DNA of 64,000 bases, taken from positions 434,001 through 498,000 of the forward strand of contig CAYLUZ010000001.1 in assembly GCA_964387025.1 (NCBI GenBank). The letters run 5' to 3'. The stretch is from PNON01 sp964387025. GTDB lineage: Bacteria; Chloroflexota; Anaerolineae; Anaerolineales; Anaerolineaceae. The position numbers and the translations under genes are program-made. Below, piece by piece: positions 8,555 to 16,683 of the stretch. Under the pieces are notes generated by a model. It did not search any database. It worked only from the letters and a program-made list of their open reading frames with translations, and was not told the origin of the DNA. Within the stretch, counting starts at the first letter, position 1. Each line of letters begins with the position of its first letter.

Positions 8555-9106
8555 ATGGGCGAGAGAAAGACATACGCTGTTGAAGTAGCCGGAACAAAAC
8601 TGGAACTACCTTTGTTTGAAATTAAACCAGGCTTGAAGATCGCAATCCTTAATATTCTTGGCGATACCGAACTTGTGCAAAACTGCGCCAGGGAACTGGC
8701 TAAAAAGCTGGAAAATATTACCTATGATGTGCTAGTTACCGCAGAAGCGAAGAGTATTCCGCTGGCGTATGCATTAGCGGTTGAAACAAAAAAACCATAC
8801 GTGATCCTGCGCAAATCTTATAAACCGTACATGGGCAAAGCACTCCAGGCAGAGACACTATCGATCACAACCGGGCAAAACCAAACGCTGTACCTGGATG
8901 AAAAGGATCTTGATCTGCTGGATGGAAAAAAAGTGGTCATCGTCGATGATGTCATCAGCACAGGTTCCACTTTACAGGGAATGAGGATATTGATCCAGAA
9001 AGCCAGCGCGCAAATTGTTGCTGAAGCAGCGATCTTCACGGAAGGGGAAAGGGCTAAATGGCGCGAGATCATCTCGCTGGGGCATTTACCTGTATTTACT
9101 GATTAA
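8555..9106 (+). CDS. Adenine phosphoribosyltransferase-like purine phosphoribosyltransferase
   Basis: A cytosolic type I phosphoribosyltransferase of 183 aa. The PRPP-binding loop VVIVDDVISTGST is near residues 127-139. The YALAVETKKPYVILRKSYKPYMG segment and the preceding TAEAK resemble adenine phosphoribosyltransferase, which joins adenine and PRPP to give AMP in purine salvage. I chose ATG 8555 because GGAGG lies 9-10 nt upstream; a GTG at 8540 would overlap that ribosome-binding site. The two-hairpin leader upstream may influence expression. It converges with galK, and the ends overlap by 4 nt. Xanthine or another purine specificity cannot be excluded. Confidence 0.85.
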   Translation: MGERKTYAVEVAGTKLELPLFEIKPGLKIAILNILGDTELVQNCARELAKKLENITYDVLVTAEAKSIPLAYALAVETKKPYVILRKSYKPYMGKALQAETLSITTGQNQTLYLDEKDLDLLDGKKVVIVDDVISTGSTLQGMRILIQKASAQIVAEAAIFTEGERAKWREIISLGHLPVFTD

Positions 9107-10245
9107 TTGAGTGGGGTTACTGTAACACCTGCACTGGCAGTGCAGCGATAAACTTTTGCCACTTTACCGGTTGCTTTCAGGTAACCGGTTTTTATTTCCT
9201 CAATAAAGAAAGACGCTGCATCAGTTTCGACCAGGTTGACAGTACAGCCGCCAAAACCTGCTCCGGTCAACCGGGCTCCCAGGCAGCCGGGGTGCTTTGA
9301 CGCGATCTCAACCAAAATATCCAGTTCCGGAGCACTCACCCTGTACAATTCCCTGAGGCTGGCGTGGCATTTGAACATGAGGTCACCGAAACCTGCAGCA
9401 TCTTTCTTTTCCAGCATTGCCACACCCTGATCGACGCGTTCACATTCTTCAATAATATGGCGGGCGTATCCATTTACCGGGTCTGGTAATAATGAATAAT
9501 ATTGATTCAATTGCTGGCTGCTCACATCCCGTAAATATTGTATGCCGGGAATTTTTGTTGCCAGGATCGATAGGGCCTTTTCGCAGCCTGCCCGGCGAAC
9601 ATTGTATTCAGAATTCAAGAGGGACCTTCTCACCCCGGAATCGGCGATCACAATATCAGTATACGCAGGCAGCGGAACCGGATGAAAATCCAACGTTCGG
9701 GTATTAAGAAGGATTGCGTGATCTGCAATCCCATTGGCAGAGGCGAACTGGTCCATTATTCCACAATTCACCCCCACATACTGGTTTTCTGCTTTTTGTG
9801 AAAGCAGGGCGATCTGGGTGTTATCCAGTTTTCCACTGTTAATAAAATTCCAGGCTGAGGCGAAAGCTACTTCCATGGCCGCTGATGAACTTAGGCCGGA
9901 TCCTATCGGCACAGTGGAAGTAAACCTCCCATCCAATCCGCCCAATTCCAGCCCTGCCTGCATCAAACACCAGGCCACTCCGGCCGGGTATTGAGCCCAG
10001 CGAAGCAAAGGATTACCCGCGAGGTCGGCTTTTTGGTCCAGTGTTTCAAGACAAAAAACAACCTTTCCTTGCAGGTCCGGCGCTTCAATATGAACTTGTT
10101 TGTCTTTACGGGGGGAAAATTCAAGACGGGCATTCAGGTTGATCGCCACAGGGAGAACGGACCCGCCATTGTAGTCCACGTGTTCACCCAGCAAATTCAC
10201 CCGGCCCGGTGCGACAGACAGATACTTGTATTGAACGTTAGGCAT
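9103..10245 (-). CDS. galK: Galactokinase
   Basis: This GHMP-family kinase (380 aa) phosphorylates galactose at C1 in the Leloir pathway. The galactokinase signature PGRVNLLGEHVDYNGG (about 13-28) recognises substrate. The ATP loop is GSGLSSSAAMEVA, and the third GHMP motif is LTGAGFGGCTVN near the C-terminus. NCGIMDQFAS matches the region holding the catalytic Asp. No galT or galE lies beside it. Its start overlaps the end of the GIY-YIG gene by 8 nt, making it the last gene of a four-gene minus-strand run from 12159. A possible link is galactose supply for the downstream glycan locus, but that is inference. Confidence 0.95.
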   Translation of the reverse strand: MPNVQYKYLSVAPGRVNLLGEHVDYNGGSVLPVAINLNARLEFSPRKDKQVHIEAPDLQGKVVFCLETLDQKADLAGNPLLRWAQYPAGVAWCLMQAGLELGGLDGRFTSTVPIGSGLSSSAAMEVAFASAWNFINSGKLDNTQIALLSQKAENQYVGVNCGIMDQFASANGIADHAILLNTRTLDFHPVPLPAYTDIVIADSGVRRSLLNSEYNVRRAGCEKALSILATKIPGIQYLRDVSSQQLNQYYSLLPDPVNGYARHIIEECERVDQGVAMLEKKDAAGFGDLMFKCHASLRELYRVSAPELDILVEIASKHPGCLGARLTGAGFGGCTVNLVETDAASFFIEEIKTGYLKATGKVAKVYRCTASAGVTVTPLN

Positions 10246-10528
10246 CTTCCATTCCTGTTGATATGGGGTGAGATTGGATCAGGGCTTCTTTTCTTTTCCG
10301 GGACATGGCTTTGATGGCGTACTCCCGCTTCATCGCCTCACTCCTGTCAGGCATTACTTCGAGATAAACAAGTGTGACCGGACGGTGAGTTCGGGTATAT
10401 TTAGCCCCACAGCCTTTATTATGCTGACACGTTCTGCGTTGAGGATCGGTGGTCCAACCGGTGTAATATGTATTATCCTGGCACTGGACGATATAGCAAA
10501 AATAAGCTGCCTTACCCCCGGTTCCCAT
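10238..10528 (-). CDS. GIY-YIG endonuclease domain protein (UPF0213/YhbQ type)
   Basis: A single-domain GIY-YIG protein of 96 aa. The motif appears as CYIVQC...YYTGWT near residues 12-28, with the conserved Arg (DPQRRTCQHN) and a catalytic-type Glu (LEVMPDRSEAMKREYAIK). Short stand-alone members resemble the catalytic domain of UvrC and intron homing nucleases; E. coli YhbQ has been linked to DNA damage tolerance. There is no DNA-binding extension. It sits 6 nt after the dehydrogenase-like gene and overlaps galK, so it is probably part of the same transcript. Confidence 0.9.
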   Translation of the reverse strand: MGTGGKAAYFCYIVQCQDNTYYTGWTTDPQRRTCQHNKGCGAKYTRTHRPVTLVYLEVMPDRSEAMKREYAIKAMSRKRKEALIQSHPISTGMEDA

Positions 10529-10534
10529 ATTTTC

Positions 10535-11512
10535 TTATTTCTTTCTTCCGAACGTGAAGAGGTTGCGCAAGGTTTCACCTGAGGAAGGAAAATGGACCTT
10601 CTCCTGTCCATTGTCTGCCAGATCACCTTTCATTCTTTGTTTGAGAAGATTGGAATACATCTCTTTCGCAAAATTCACCCGTTCAGTTAGCAATTGAGCT
10701 TCATCCGATTTCAACTCTGAACGAAGTTCCAGCAGTTCCTGCGTGACGAGGTCTATATAACGGATGAGGTTATCTTTATCTGCCAGCCACTCAGCACTTG
10801 TAGATGCTCCTTCAGGTAACATTTGTAGCGTGCCGGCCGGGATCATGAATGGAGCATTGACCAGTTTTTGGGCATCCCGCCAACCGGCTTGACTTCCAGC
10901 AACATTGATGAGGGTGGTCGTGAGCATTTGGGGTAAATAATTAACCGCGGACTGGAATCCGTCCATTTCGACCGGTTCAGAGAACATTACCCGCATTTCG
11001 AGCAATCGGGCTAACGTACCAACCAGTTCAACTGTTTCCTTTGAAGTGCCTTCGGGAATGCCTACCACCATTAATCCGGCTTTGAATTGATCAGAGCGGG
11101 CATCCTCCAGTGAAGCTGCCATCGCCAGCATGTAGTCAGGGTTTACGACAAGCGAACAATTCATGTGGTTGTGATAATCAGGTGCAACTTTTGCCAGATG
11201 CATGTTAATGGCTTGCTTGATTCCTGCGACATCGAATAAATGCACAGAAGGATTAAGATCGCCGCAAATGATATTCAGGGTCTCCAGCAACTGATCCTGG
11301 GGCTCTGCCAGGATGATTATGTCAGATCCTTTGATGGCAGTAGGCAGGTTCATTTCTATCTTATCTACTGCGCCAGATTTCTCAGCTTTCTTCAGGAAAT
11401 CCTTGTTCCTATCAACACCCACCCGGACAATCTCTTCCGGATATGCACCCAAAGCCAGGCCGATGGATGCTCCGGTGACATTCATTCCAATGATGGTGAT
11501 CTGAGTTCCCAT
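10535..11512 (-). CDS. Prephenate/arogenate dehydrogenase-like NAD(P)-binding protein
   Basis: This 325-aa protein has an N-terminal Rossmann domain starting at residue 2 (ITIIGMNVTGASIGLAL; the usual GxGxxG is relaxed to GMNVTG) and acidic/basic residues (GVDRN) that could choose the cofactor. A long helical C-terminal half contains FQSAVNYLPQML, as in TyrA-type dimerisation domains. A role in tyrosine biosynthesis is possible, but the altered glycine motif leaves its activity open. I chose the ATG at 11512 because the fold begins there and it lies two bases after the upstream protease stop (TGATCATG), suggesting coupling; an upstream in-frame start would overlap the protease gene. Confidence 0.75.
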   Translation of the reverse strand: MGTQITIIGMNVTGASIGLALGAYPEEIVRVGVDRNKDFLKKAEKSGAVDKIEMNLPTAIKGSDIIILAEPQDQLLETLNIICGDLNPSVHLFDVAGIKQAINMHLAKVAPDYHNHMNCSLVVNPDYMLAMAASLEDARSDQFKAGLMVVGIPEGTSKETVELVGTLARLLEMRVMFSEPVEMDGFQSAVNYLPQMLTTTLINVAGSQAGWRDAQKLVNAPFMIPAGTLQMLPEGASTSAEWLADKDNLIRYIDLVTQELLELRSELKSDEAQLLTERVNFAKEMYSNLLKQRMKGDLADNGQEKVHFPSSGETLRNLFTFGRKK

Positions 11513-11514
11513 GA

Positions 11515-12159
11515 TCAACTTCCTACGAGAAGTCCAAATATGGCATTGAGAGGTGGACCCATGATCCAACCGATGACATCCAATCCAATCGTCCGGCCGG
11601 CGACCAATAAGGCTAACAGGACCAGAGGTCCATACGGACGAATGATATCCATATAGCGGGATAACTTTGGCGGGAGCAAATAACTGAGGACTTTCTCACC
11701 ATCCAAAGGCGCCAGCGGTATGAGGTTAAAAAGCATCAAAGCCAGGTTAATAATGATGAATTGCAGTAGAAGTTCAGAGGGAGAGGGGAGGAATGAACCC
11801 GGGACGGAGTAGTACTGGATCAATCCAAACCGGAAAGGAATGGCAGCTAGGATCGCGAGAATGAAATTAGCAACCACTCCAGCGAGTGAAACGAGCAGGT
11901 TTGCGTAAGGTGCTCTTTTCTCAAGGGCATAGGGGTTTATAGGGACCGGTTTTGCCCAACCGAAACCGACAAACAAAAGCATCAATGCGCCCATTGGATC
12001 CAGGTGAGCCAGCGGATTAAAAGAAAGGCGGCCATTGCGCTCGGGCGTGGAATCACCGAAATAATGAGCAGTCCAGGCGTGTGCCAGTTCATGAACAGGC
12101 AGGGCGATCAGCAGGATGATAATTCGTGAAATAACAATGGAAGGGGATAAGTTAAACAT
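11515..12159 (-). CDS. Site-2 protease family (M50) membrane metalloprotease
   Basis: A 214-aa integral membrane zinc protease of the short, PDZ-less M50 group. The zinc motif HELAH is in the first membrane helix (near residue 24). The segment NGRLSFNPLAHLDPMGAL follows, and the third ligand motif LDGEKVL is near residue 156 (the usual LDGG has Glu here). There are about five membrane segments. Such proteases cleave within the membrane, often to release regulators; the partner here is unknown. It starts the minus-strand run with the dehydrogenase-like, GIY-YIG and galK genes and is divergent from the DUF951 gene. Confidence 0.88.
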   Translation of the reverse strand: MFNLSPSIVISRIIILLIALPVHELAHAWTAHYFGDSTPERNGRLSFNPLAHLDPMGALMLLFVGFGWAKPVPINPYALEKRAPYANLLVSLAGVVANFILAILAAIPFRFGLIQYYSVPGSFLPSPSELLLQFIIINLALMLFNLIPLAPLDGEKVLSYLLPPKLSRYMDIIRPYGPLVLLALLVAGRTIGLDVIGWIMGPPLNAIFGLLVGS

Positions 12160-12193
12160 AGAAGATTACCTGCAAATGATTATAACATGTGGA

Positions 12194-12202
12194 TGATATA
12201 AT
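12194..12202 (+). promoter_or_regulatory. Extended -10 promoter of the DUF951 gene
   Basis: TGATATAAT is a perfect extended -10 element. It ends six bases before the ATG at 12209, so transcription should start at or beside the start codon, giving a leaderless mRNA. No Shine-Dalgarno is visible, and the -35 region is poor. Confidence 0.7.
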
Positions 12203-12208
12203 CATTTT

Positions 12209-12418
12209 ATGCTCCCGGATATTCAACTGGACGATATGGTTGTGCTGCGTAAACCGCATCCCTGCGGAAGTACGACCTGGAAAGTTGTCCGGATGGGGGC
12301 GGACATCGGTTTGGTCTGCCAAACTTGTGGCCATAAGGTATTACTGGAACGCCGTGAACTGGCAAAACGGATCAAGAAGATCATTCCCGGAACGAACCAT
12401 GCAAATTCCCCTGAATAA
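12209..12418 (+). CDS. DUF951 domain protein
   Basis: A small basic protein of 69 aa. The segment KPHPCGSTTWKVVRMGADI followed by CQTCGHKVLLER is the DUF951 signature, and two Cys (CQTC) plus the earlier Cys may bind a metal. The family is widespread in Firmicutes and Chloroflexi, often near ychF or translation genes, with no known activity. There is no ribosome-binding site. The extended -10 box six bases before the ATG suggests a leaderless transcript. The downstream glycosyltransferase gene starts 20 nt before its stop, so the two are one unit. Confidence 0.85.
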   Translation: MLPDIQLDDMVVLRKPHPCGSTTWKVVRMGADIGLVCQTCGHKVLLERRELAKRIKKIIPGTNHANSPE

Positions 12419-13538
12419 AATACCCCATATTGTGTTCCTGTTCTCAGATACCGGCGGGGGGCACCGCAGTGCAGCCGAGGCGATCCTGGAAGCAATGAGC
12501 AGTGAATTTCCCGGAAAGATGACCGCTGAACTGGTGGATATATTTCGAGATTACGCTCCTACACCGCTCAACCGTGCAGCAGCCATATACCCGCCATTAT
12601 CCCGCATGCCGGAAATGTGGGGACTGGGATATAAATTAAGCGACGGGGCGCGGCAAGCAAGAACTTTTACCACCCTGGTATGGCCGTATATCCGGCGCGC
12701 ATCCAAGAAATTGGTCAGGGAAAATAAATGCGACCTCATCGTTTCGGTGCATCCTTTTGCAAACAGCCCGGTACTGCGTGCCATAAAGAACGATCACCAA
12801 AATTTTATGACGGTCGTCACGGATATGGTCTCAACCCACGCCTTCTGGTATGACAACCGGGCGGACCTGGTCGTGGTTCCCACGGCTGAGGCGAAAGAAC
12901 GCGGAATCTGCTATGGAGTTGACCCGGAAAAGATCCACGTAGTTGGCCTGCCGGTGGCAGAGCGATTCTGTCATCCGCCGACTGATAAGAAAAAAGTGAA
13001 AAAGGAACTGAATTGGTCTGAAGACCTGCCGGTGATTCTGCTGGTGGGCGGCGGGGAAGGCATGGGTCCGCTGGAAAAGATCGCGCACGCCATCAATGAT
13101 TCGGGCTTGAAGGCATCCATGGCGATCGTCTGCGGGCGGAATGCCAAGCTGAAAACGACCCTTGAGACCTACCAATGGAATATACCCACTCATATCTACG
13201 GGTTTACCCGCGACATGCCTAATTTCATGGCGGCAGCGGATATCCTGGTGACCAAGGCGGGACCCGGAACCATCAGCGAAGCGTTGATCGCAGGCTTGCC
13301 GATCATCATCTATTCCCGGCTGCCCGGGCAGGAAGATGGCAATGTATTCTATGTTGTGAACCACAAAGCAGGGGTGTGGGCGCCGCACCCGGAGCGGGTA
13401 GTGGCAGCGATACAGGATTGGATCCTCGATCCACCCAAACGTCAGAAAGCAGTTGAAGCCTGCCTGGCGATCGCCAAACCGGATGCAGCGATAAAGATCG
13501 CAGGGATAATAGCAGAACAAGTCGGGGTAACCAGGTAA
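12399..13538 (+). CDS. MGDG synthase/UgtP-like family 28 glycosyltransferase
   Basis: A GT-B glycosyltransferase of 379 aa, probably membrane-associated. The N-terminus VFLFSDTGGGHRSAAEAI is the glycine-rich acceptor motif of the monogalactosyldiacylglycerol synthase N-terminal domain. The C-terminal half has VGGGEGMGPL and TKAGPGTISEALIAGLPII, the nucleotide-sugar site of GT28/MurG relatives. It likely transfers a sugar to diacylglycerol or a similar lipid to make membrane glycolipid; the donor is not evident. I chose ATG 12399 because the fold begins eight residues later; longer in-frame starts run through the DUF951 gene. It overlaps DUF951 by 20 nt. Confidence 0.85.
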   Translation: MQIPLNKIPHIVFLFSDTGGGHRSAAEAILEAMSSEFPGKMTAELVDIFRDYAPTPLNRAAAIYPPLSRMPEMWGLGYKLSDGARQARTFTTLVWPYIRRASKKLVRENKCDLIVSVHPFANSPVLRAIKNDHQNFMTVVTDMVSTHAFWYDNRADLVVVPTAEAKERGICYGVDPEKIHVVGLPVAERFCHPPTDKKKVKKELNWSEDLPVILLVGGGEGMGPLEKIAHAINDSGLKASMAIVCGRNAKLKTTLETYQWNIPTHIYGFTRDMPNFMAAADILVTKAGPGTISEALIAGLPIIIYSRLPGQEDGNVFYVVNHKAGVWAPHPERVVAAIQDWILDPPKRQKAVEACLAIAKPDAAIKIAGIIAEQVGVTR

Positions 13539-13550
13539 ATCAACCCCTGC

Positions 13551-13579
13551 TTGCCCGGCCGGGTTGAAAACCTTATAAT
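13551..13579 (+). promoter_or_regulatory. Sigma70-type promoter of tsaE-tsaB-rimI
   Basis: -35 TTGCCC (13551-13556), a 17-nt spacer and -10 TATAAT (13574-13579). The ATG of tsaE is eight bases after the -10 box, so the transcript is expected to have almost no leader, and no Shine-Dalgarno is present. Confidence 0.7.
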
Positions 13580-13587
13580 TATTTCAG

Positions 13588-14085
13588 ATGCCAATATTAG
13601 ACGCGAATTCATTGGATTACTTCAGCAGAAGCCCTGAACAAACCCGCCGAATGGGGATCAGACTGGGCAGGCTGCTGGATAAAACAGATATTATTTGCCT
13701 TTCCGGCGATCTGGGTGCAGGGAAAACCACCCTGGTACAGGGAATAGCCAAAGGTTGGGGTTCTTTGGATTCAGTCTCGAGTCCCACTTTTATATTGGTG
13801 AATGTCTATCGCAGACCGGATAAATCGACATTATCTCACCTGGATGCATATCGGATGCAATCTGCGCTTGAAGCGGAAGACCTGGACCTGGACCCGATGA
13901 TCGATAATGGCCCCGTAGTCATCGAATGGCCGGAGCGGATCGAGGCGGTATTACCCCGTGAAAGATTGTGGATATCCATGCGCTGGCTGGCCGATGAGCA
14001 GCGCGGCATGCTCTTTAAAGCTGTGGGGAAAAGGTACATGACCATAATCCACAAACTTCAAAAACAAATTTATGGAGGTGTGTAG
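13588..14085 (+). CDS. tsaE: tRNA threonylcarbamoyladenosine biosynthesis ATPase TsaE
   Basis: TsaE is the ATPase that drives the TsaB-TsaD complex in making t6A at position 37 of ANN-decoding tRNAs. The 165-aa protein has Walker A GDLGAGKTT (40-48), the SSPTFILVN switch segment, and HLDAYR followed by VVIEWPER, all standard for the family. It overlaps tsaB by one base. The start ATG is fixed by a strong promoter eight bases upstream, so the mRNA is probably leaderless. tsaD is not in the window. Confidence 0.94.
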   Translation: MPILDANSLDYFSRSPEQTRRMGIRLGRLLDKTDIICLSGDLGAGKTTLVQGIAKGWGSLDSVSSPTFILVNVYRRPDKSTLSHLDAYRMQSALEAEDLDLDPMIDNGPVVIEWPERIEAVLPRERLWISMRWLADEQRGMLFKAVGKRYMTIIHKLQKQIYGGV

Positions 14086-14753
14086 TGTTATTAGCTGTTG
14101 ATACCTCCACTCAGTGGATGGGGTTGGCATTATATGATGACGAGCAGATCATCGGCGAAACCATATGGCAGACGCATAACCATCACAGCGTTGAACTGGC
14201 GCCGGCGGTTGAATCGCTGTTCACCCGTTCAGGGATAACCGGAAAAGACCTGAGAGTACTGGCGGTGGCTACCGGGCCGGGTTCGTTTACCAGCCTGCGC
14301 ATTGGCATGGCATTCGTCAAGGGATTATCGCTCGCGTTGAACCTGCCGGTCATCGGGATACCATCGTTGGATATTACGGTTGCCGCTGTCCCTGTCCAGG
14401 ATGTTGCTTTAGCTGCTGTCCTCCAGGCAGGCAGGGGACGCCTGGCGGTGGGTTGGTACAGGGTAAAGAACAACGTCTGGCAAAAACACGGGGAACCAGT
14501 GGTCATGACCCCCGGTGAACTGGAGCAATCCATTAAGAAACCCACGTTGATCTGCGGGGAGATCAACTCTGAAGAACGCAAGACCCTGGCGCGGAGATGG
14601 AAGAACATCCGCCTGGCAGAACCGGCCATGAGCATCCGGAGGCCGGCCTACCTGGCACAGCTGGCCTGGAAAAGGTGGCTTTCCATGGATGTGGATGATG
14701 TCGTCACCCTGGCACCATCCTACCTGCATTATAAAGATCCCATACCTGAATGA
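14085..14753 (+). CDS. tsaB: tRNA threonylcarbamoyladenosine biosynthesis protein TsaB
   Basis: This ASKHA-fold protein of 222 aa is the scaffold partner of TsaD in t6A synthesis. It has the N-terminal LAVDTST phosphate-1-like motif, HSVELAPAVESLF, and the family hallmark VATGPGSFTSLRIGMAFVKGL (about 64-84). Translation starts at GTG 14085, overlapping the tsaE stop by one base, with GGAGGTG about 5 nt upstream. The gene order tsaE-tsaB-rimI is a classic conserved cluster. The 3' end overlaps rimI (ATGA). Confidence 0.94.
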   Translation: MLLAVDTSTQWMGLALYDDEQIIGETIWQTHNHHSVELAPAVESLFTRSGITGKDLRVLAVATGPGSFTSLRIGMAFVKGLSLALNLPVIGIPSLDITVAAVPVQDVALAAVLQAGRGRLAVGWYRVKNNVWQKHGEPVVMTPGELEQSIKKPTLICGEINSEERKTLARRWKNIRLAEPAMSIRRPAYLAQLAWKRWLSMDVDDVVTLAPSYLHYKDPIPE

Positions 14754-15244
14754 GCCCAAACAACGAGCGGGGAATCATCATCACCGGCATGCTTGAAGAA
14801 CATGTTCCAGCAGTTTTTTTATTGGATAAAGCCAGTTTTTCGCTGCCATGGACAGAACGGTCTTATATCTTTGAAATTTCAAAGAATGAGACCAGCATAC
14901 ACCTGGTGGCATTGGATACAGCCGCAGAGAATAAAAATAAGGTGGCTGGTTTCATCGTCGTTTGGGCGATCGAGGACGAAGCGCACATAGGTACTATTGC
15001 TGTCGCAGAAGGATACCGCCGCAAGGGAGTTGCCCAATTATTGATCTCGGCGGCATTAAACGAAGCAGGGAAGAGGGGAGCGGAAAAAGTATTTCTTGAA
15101 GTACGAGCCGGAAACCTGCCTGCCCACAATCTATACCTGAAACTTGGATTTATAGATTTTGACCTGCGGAAAAAATATTATGTGGATAACCAGGAAGATG
15201 CGATCATCATGCTGTTGGATCCGCTGAGGGTGGAAATGGGTTGA
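14750..15244 (+). CDS. rimI: Ribosomal protein S18-alanine N-acetyltransferase RimI
   Basis: A GNAT acetyltransferase of 164 aa. The acetyl-CoA motif is VAEGYRRKGVAQLLI (near 84-98), followed by VFLEVRAGNLPAHNLYLKLGF, which is strongly RimI-like. RimI acetylates the N-terminus of S18, and in some bacteria also other proteins. The ATGA overlap with tsaB shows translational coupling. The N-terminal extension of about 10 residues is a little longer than usual. Confidence 0.9.
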   Translation: MSPNNERGIIITGMLEEHVPAVFLLDKASFSLPWTERSYIFEISKNETSIHLVALDTAAENKNKVAGFIVVWAIEDEAHIGTIAVAEGYRRKGVAQLLISAALNEAGKRGAEKVFLEVRAGNLPAHNLYLKLGFIDFDLRKKYYVDNQEDAIIMLLDPLRVEMG

Positions 15245-15249
15245 AAAGA

Positions 15250-15402
15250 ATGATGGAACGCCAGGTCAGGCAATATTTATCGGGCAAACCATTGGGATAC
15301 CCGGTATGTTTCAGGAATGGTGAAGCTGTTGTTGTCGAGATTGTGGTTGGTGCGTTGGGAAGGCACACTACGCGTTATAGAATAATAATATTTGAAAGCT
15401 AG
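15250..15402 (+). CDS. Short hypothetical protein, possible gene remnant
   Basis: An open frame of 50 codons begins 5 nt after rimI. The product has a basic start (MMERQVRQYLSG) and ends with VEIVVGALGRHTTRYRIII. Its 3' part resembles a second segment at 15806-15841 that reads EIAGGALGKH in the same sense, so it may be a member or remnant of a small repeated gene. No domain is recognised and the ribosome-binding site is weak. Confidence 0.35.
   Translation: MMERQVRQYLSGKPLGYPVCFRNGEAVVVEIVVGALGRHTTRYRIIIFES
15337..15374 (+). repeat. Related short segment, copy 1
   Basis: GAGATTG-TGGT-GGTGC-TTGGGAA-GCAC is shared, with small gaps, with 15806-15841. In matching frames both read EI..GALG.H. 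The two segments flank an AT-rich small membrane gene. Confidence 0.5.
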
Positions 15403-15410
15403 TAATCAGT

Positions 15411-15722
15411 ATGATTGTTAAAATAACTTTATTAAACCTCTTTACCAAAATTAAGAATATCCGTCCAGGATTATTCATTATTTCATATGTCTTGTGGGGG
15501 GGAATAAATTTTTTCTATATTGGTTATATCACTCATCCTTTGTGGATTTTGAATATCATAGTTAGTATTCATAATATTTTATTGATATCTACAGGTTGTT
15601 CGATTTTTTACCATAACGAATTACCTACAGGTACCAAGTCCATCACTGGTATTCCAGCAAAGATTGCAGGTGTATGTATCGTTCTTCTCGGTTTATATGC
15701 TTTCTTTATTCAAGTTGTTTAG
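15411..15722 (+). CDS. Small hypothetical membrane protein
   Basis: A 103-aa product with three hydrophobic segments (about 20-38, 44-60 and 80-101) and a short polar loop between the second and third (NELPTGTKS). The N-terminus is basic. No family is recognised. The gene is much more AT-rich than rimI and the uracil-DNA glycosylase on either side, has no clear Shine-Dalgarno, and is bracketed by two related short segments. It is probably a recent insertion. Confidence 0.5.
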   Translation: MIVKITLLNLFTKIKNIRPGLFIISYVLWGGINFFYIGYITHPLWILNIIVSIHNILLISTGCSIFYHNELPTGTKSITGIPAKIAGVCIVLLGLYAFFIQVV

Positions 15723-15805
15723 TATTTAGGATATGCTGAATCCCACCAACAAGGAAACCCATTAACTTGTGCACACTCCTGGTTGGAATACTGGTACGAA
15801 TAACG

Positions 15806-15841
15806 GAGATTGCTGGTGGTGCATTGGGAAAGCACTACACG
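15806..15841 (+). repeat. Related short segment, copy 2
   Basis: This is the diverged counterpart of 15337-15374. The frame that matches copy 1 closes soon after at TGA, so this copy looks like a remnant. A 35-codon frame starting at ATG 15856 (basic, Ser/Arg-rich) follows but cannot be supported as a gene. Confidence 0.45.
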
Positions 15842-15993
15842 TCTGGAAAGGTAATATGAATAATGGAGACCTCTCGGTCAAAGACTCGCGCGCGGCGGGG
15901 ACATCGGCGCGAACAAAGTTAGATAAGATCATCAGGCAGAGGATGGAATCATCAAAACTGTAAATTAAGGTAGAATTCGAGCAGAGGTAAATT

Positions 15994-16665
15994 GTGGAAG
16001 CTCAAGACACCCTGAATACCGTTGCAAGCGAAGTGCGCATTTGTAAAAATTGTACTTTGCACCATTCCCGAAAGAATTCTGTTCCCGGAGAGGGACCTGC
16101 AGATGCGAAGATCATGTTCATCGGGGAAGGCCCTGGAGTAAACGAAAATGAGCAGGGCCGCCCGTTTGTCGGGGCAGCCGGGAAACTGCTTGAAGACTTG
16201 CTTGCCAAGGCAGGGTTAGCCAGGAAAGATGTATTCATCTGCAATGTTGTCAAATGCCGTCCGCCGGGCAACAGGGACCCGTTGCCGGACGAGATCCTGG
16301 CCTGCGGGAAATACCTTGACCGGCAGATCGAAGCGATCCACCCTGAGGTGATCGTCACCCTCGGCAGATTTTCAATGGCAAAATTCCTGCCGGGTGCGAA
16401 AATTTCTGCAATCCATGGGAAAGCATCCGATGTGGATGGACGCCTGGTGGTTGCCATGTTCCACCCGGCAGCGGCTCTGCATCAACCGGGTCTCAAGCCG
16501 GCGATCGAGCAGGATTTCAGCAACCTACCCAGGTTATTAAAGCTGCACAACAATCCAACAGTAGAAAAACTAATACCAGCTTCCACAGAGATCAAATCGT
16601 ACCCTGACCTGGTCAAAGAAAAAGAAGTTAAAACTGAAGATCCAAAGCAAATGACTTTCTTCTAG
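15994..16665 (+). CDS. Family 4 uracil-DNA glycosylase
   Basis: A thermostable-type uracil-DNA glycosylase of 223 aa that removes uracil from DNA. Motif A is FIGEGPGVNENEQGRPFVG, and the C-terminal motif FHPAA holds the catalytic-type His. Cys residues in CKNC near the N-terminus and CNVVKC in the middle are placed as the four ligands of the family's [4Fe-4S] cluster. The start is GTG 15994 with GCAGAGG about 8 nt upstream. The last 40 residues are a Lys/Glu-rich tail beyond the catalytic domain. It is not obviously linked to the glycan genes that follow. Confidence 0.93.
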   Translation: MEAQDTLNTVASEVRICKNCTLHHSRKNSVPGEGPADAKIMFIGEGPGVNENEQGRPFVGAAGKLLEDLLAKAGLARKDVFICNVVKCRPPGNRDPLPDEILACGKYLDRQIEAIHPEVIVTLGRFSMAKFLPGAKISAIHGKASDVDGRLVVAMFHPAAALHQPGLKPAIEQDFSNLPRLLKLHNNPTVEKLIPASTEIKSYPDLVKEKEVKTEDPKQMTFF

Positions 16666-16683
16666 GCAAAATATAGAGAGCGT

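Noticed and set aside
12831..13520. A 229-codon open frame antisense to the family 28 glycosyltransferase gene
   Set aside because: It mirrors the well-supported sense gene, has no ribosome-binding site or recognisable motif, and is rich in Arg, His and Pro, as antisense frames of GC-rich genes usually are.
15769..15963. A 64-codon frame between the small membrane gene and the uracil-DNA glycosylase
   Set aside because: It is Trp/Gly/Asn-rich with no motif, and its 5' half overlaps the related short segment in a different frame from the conserved one.
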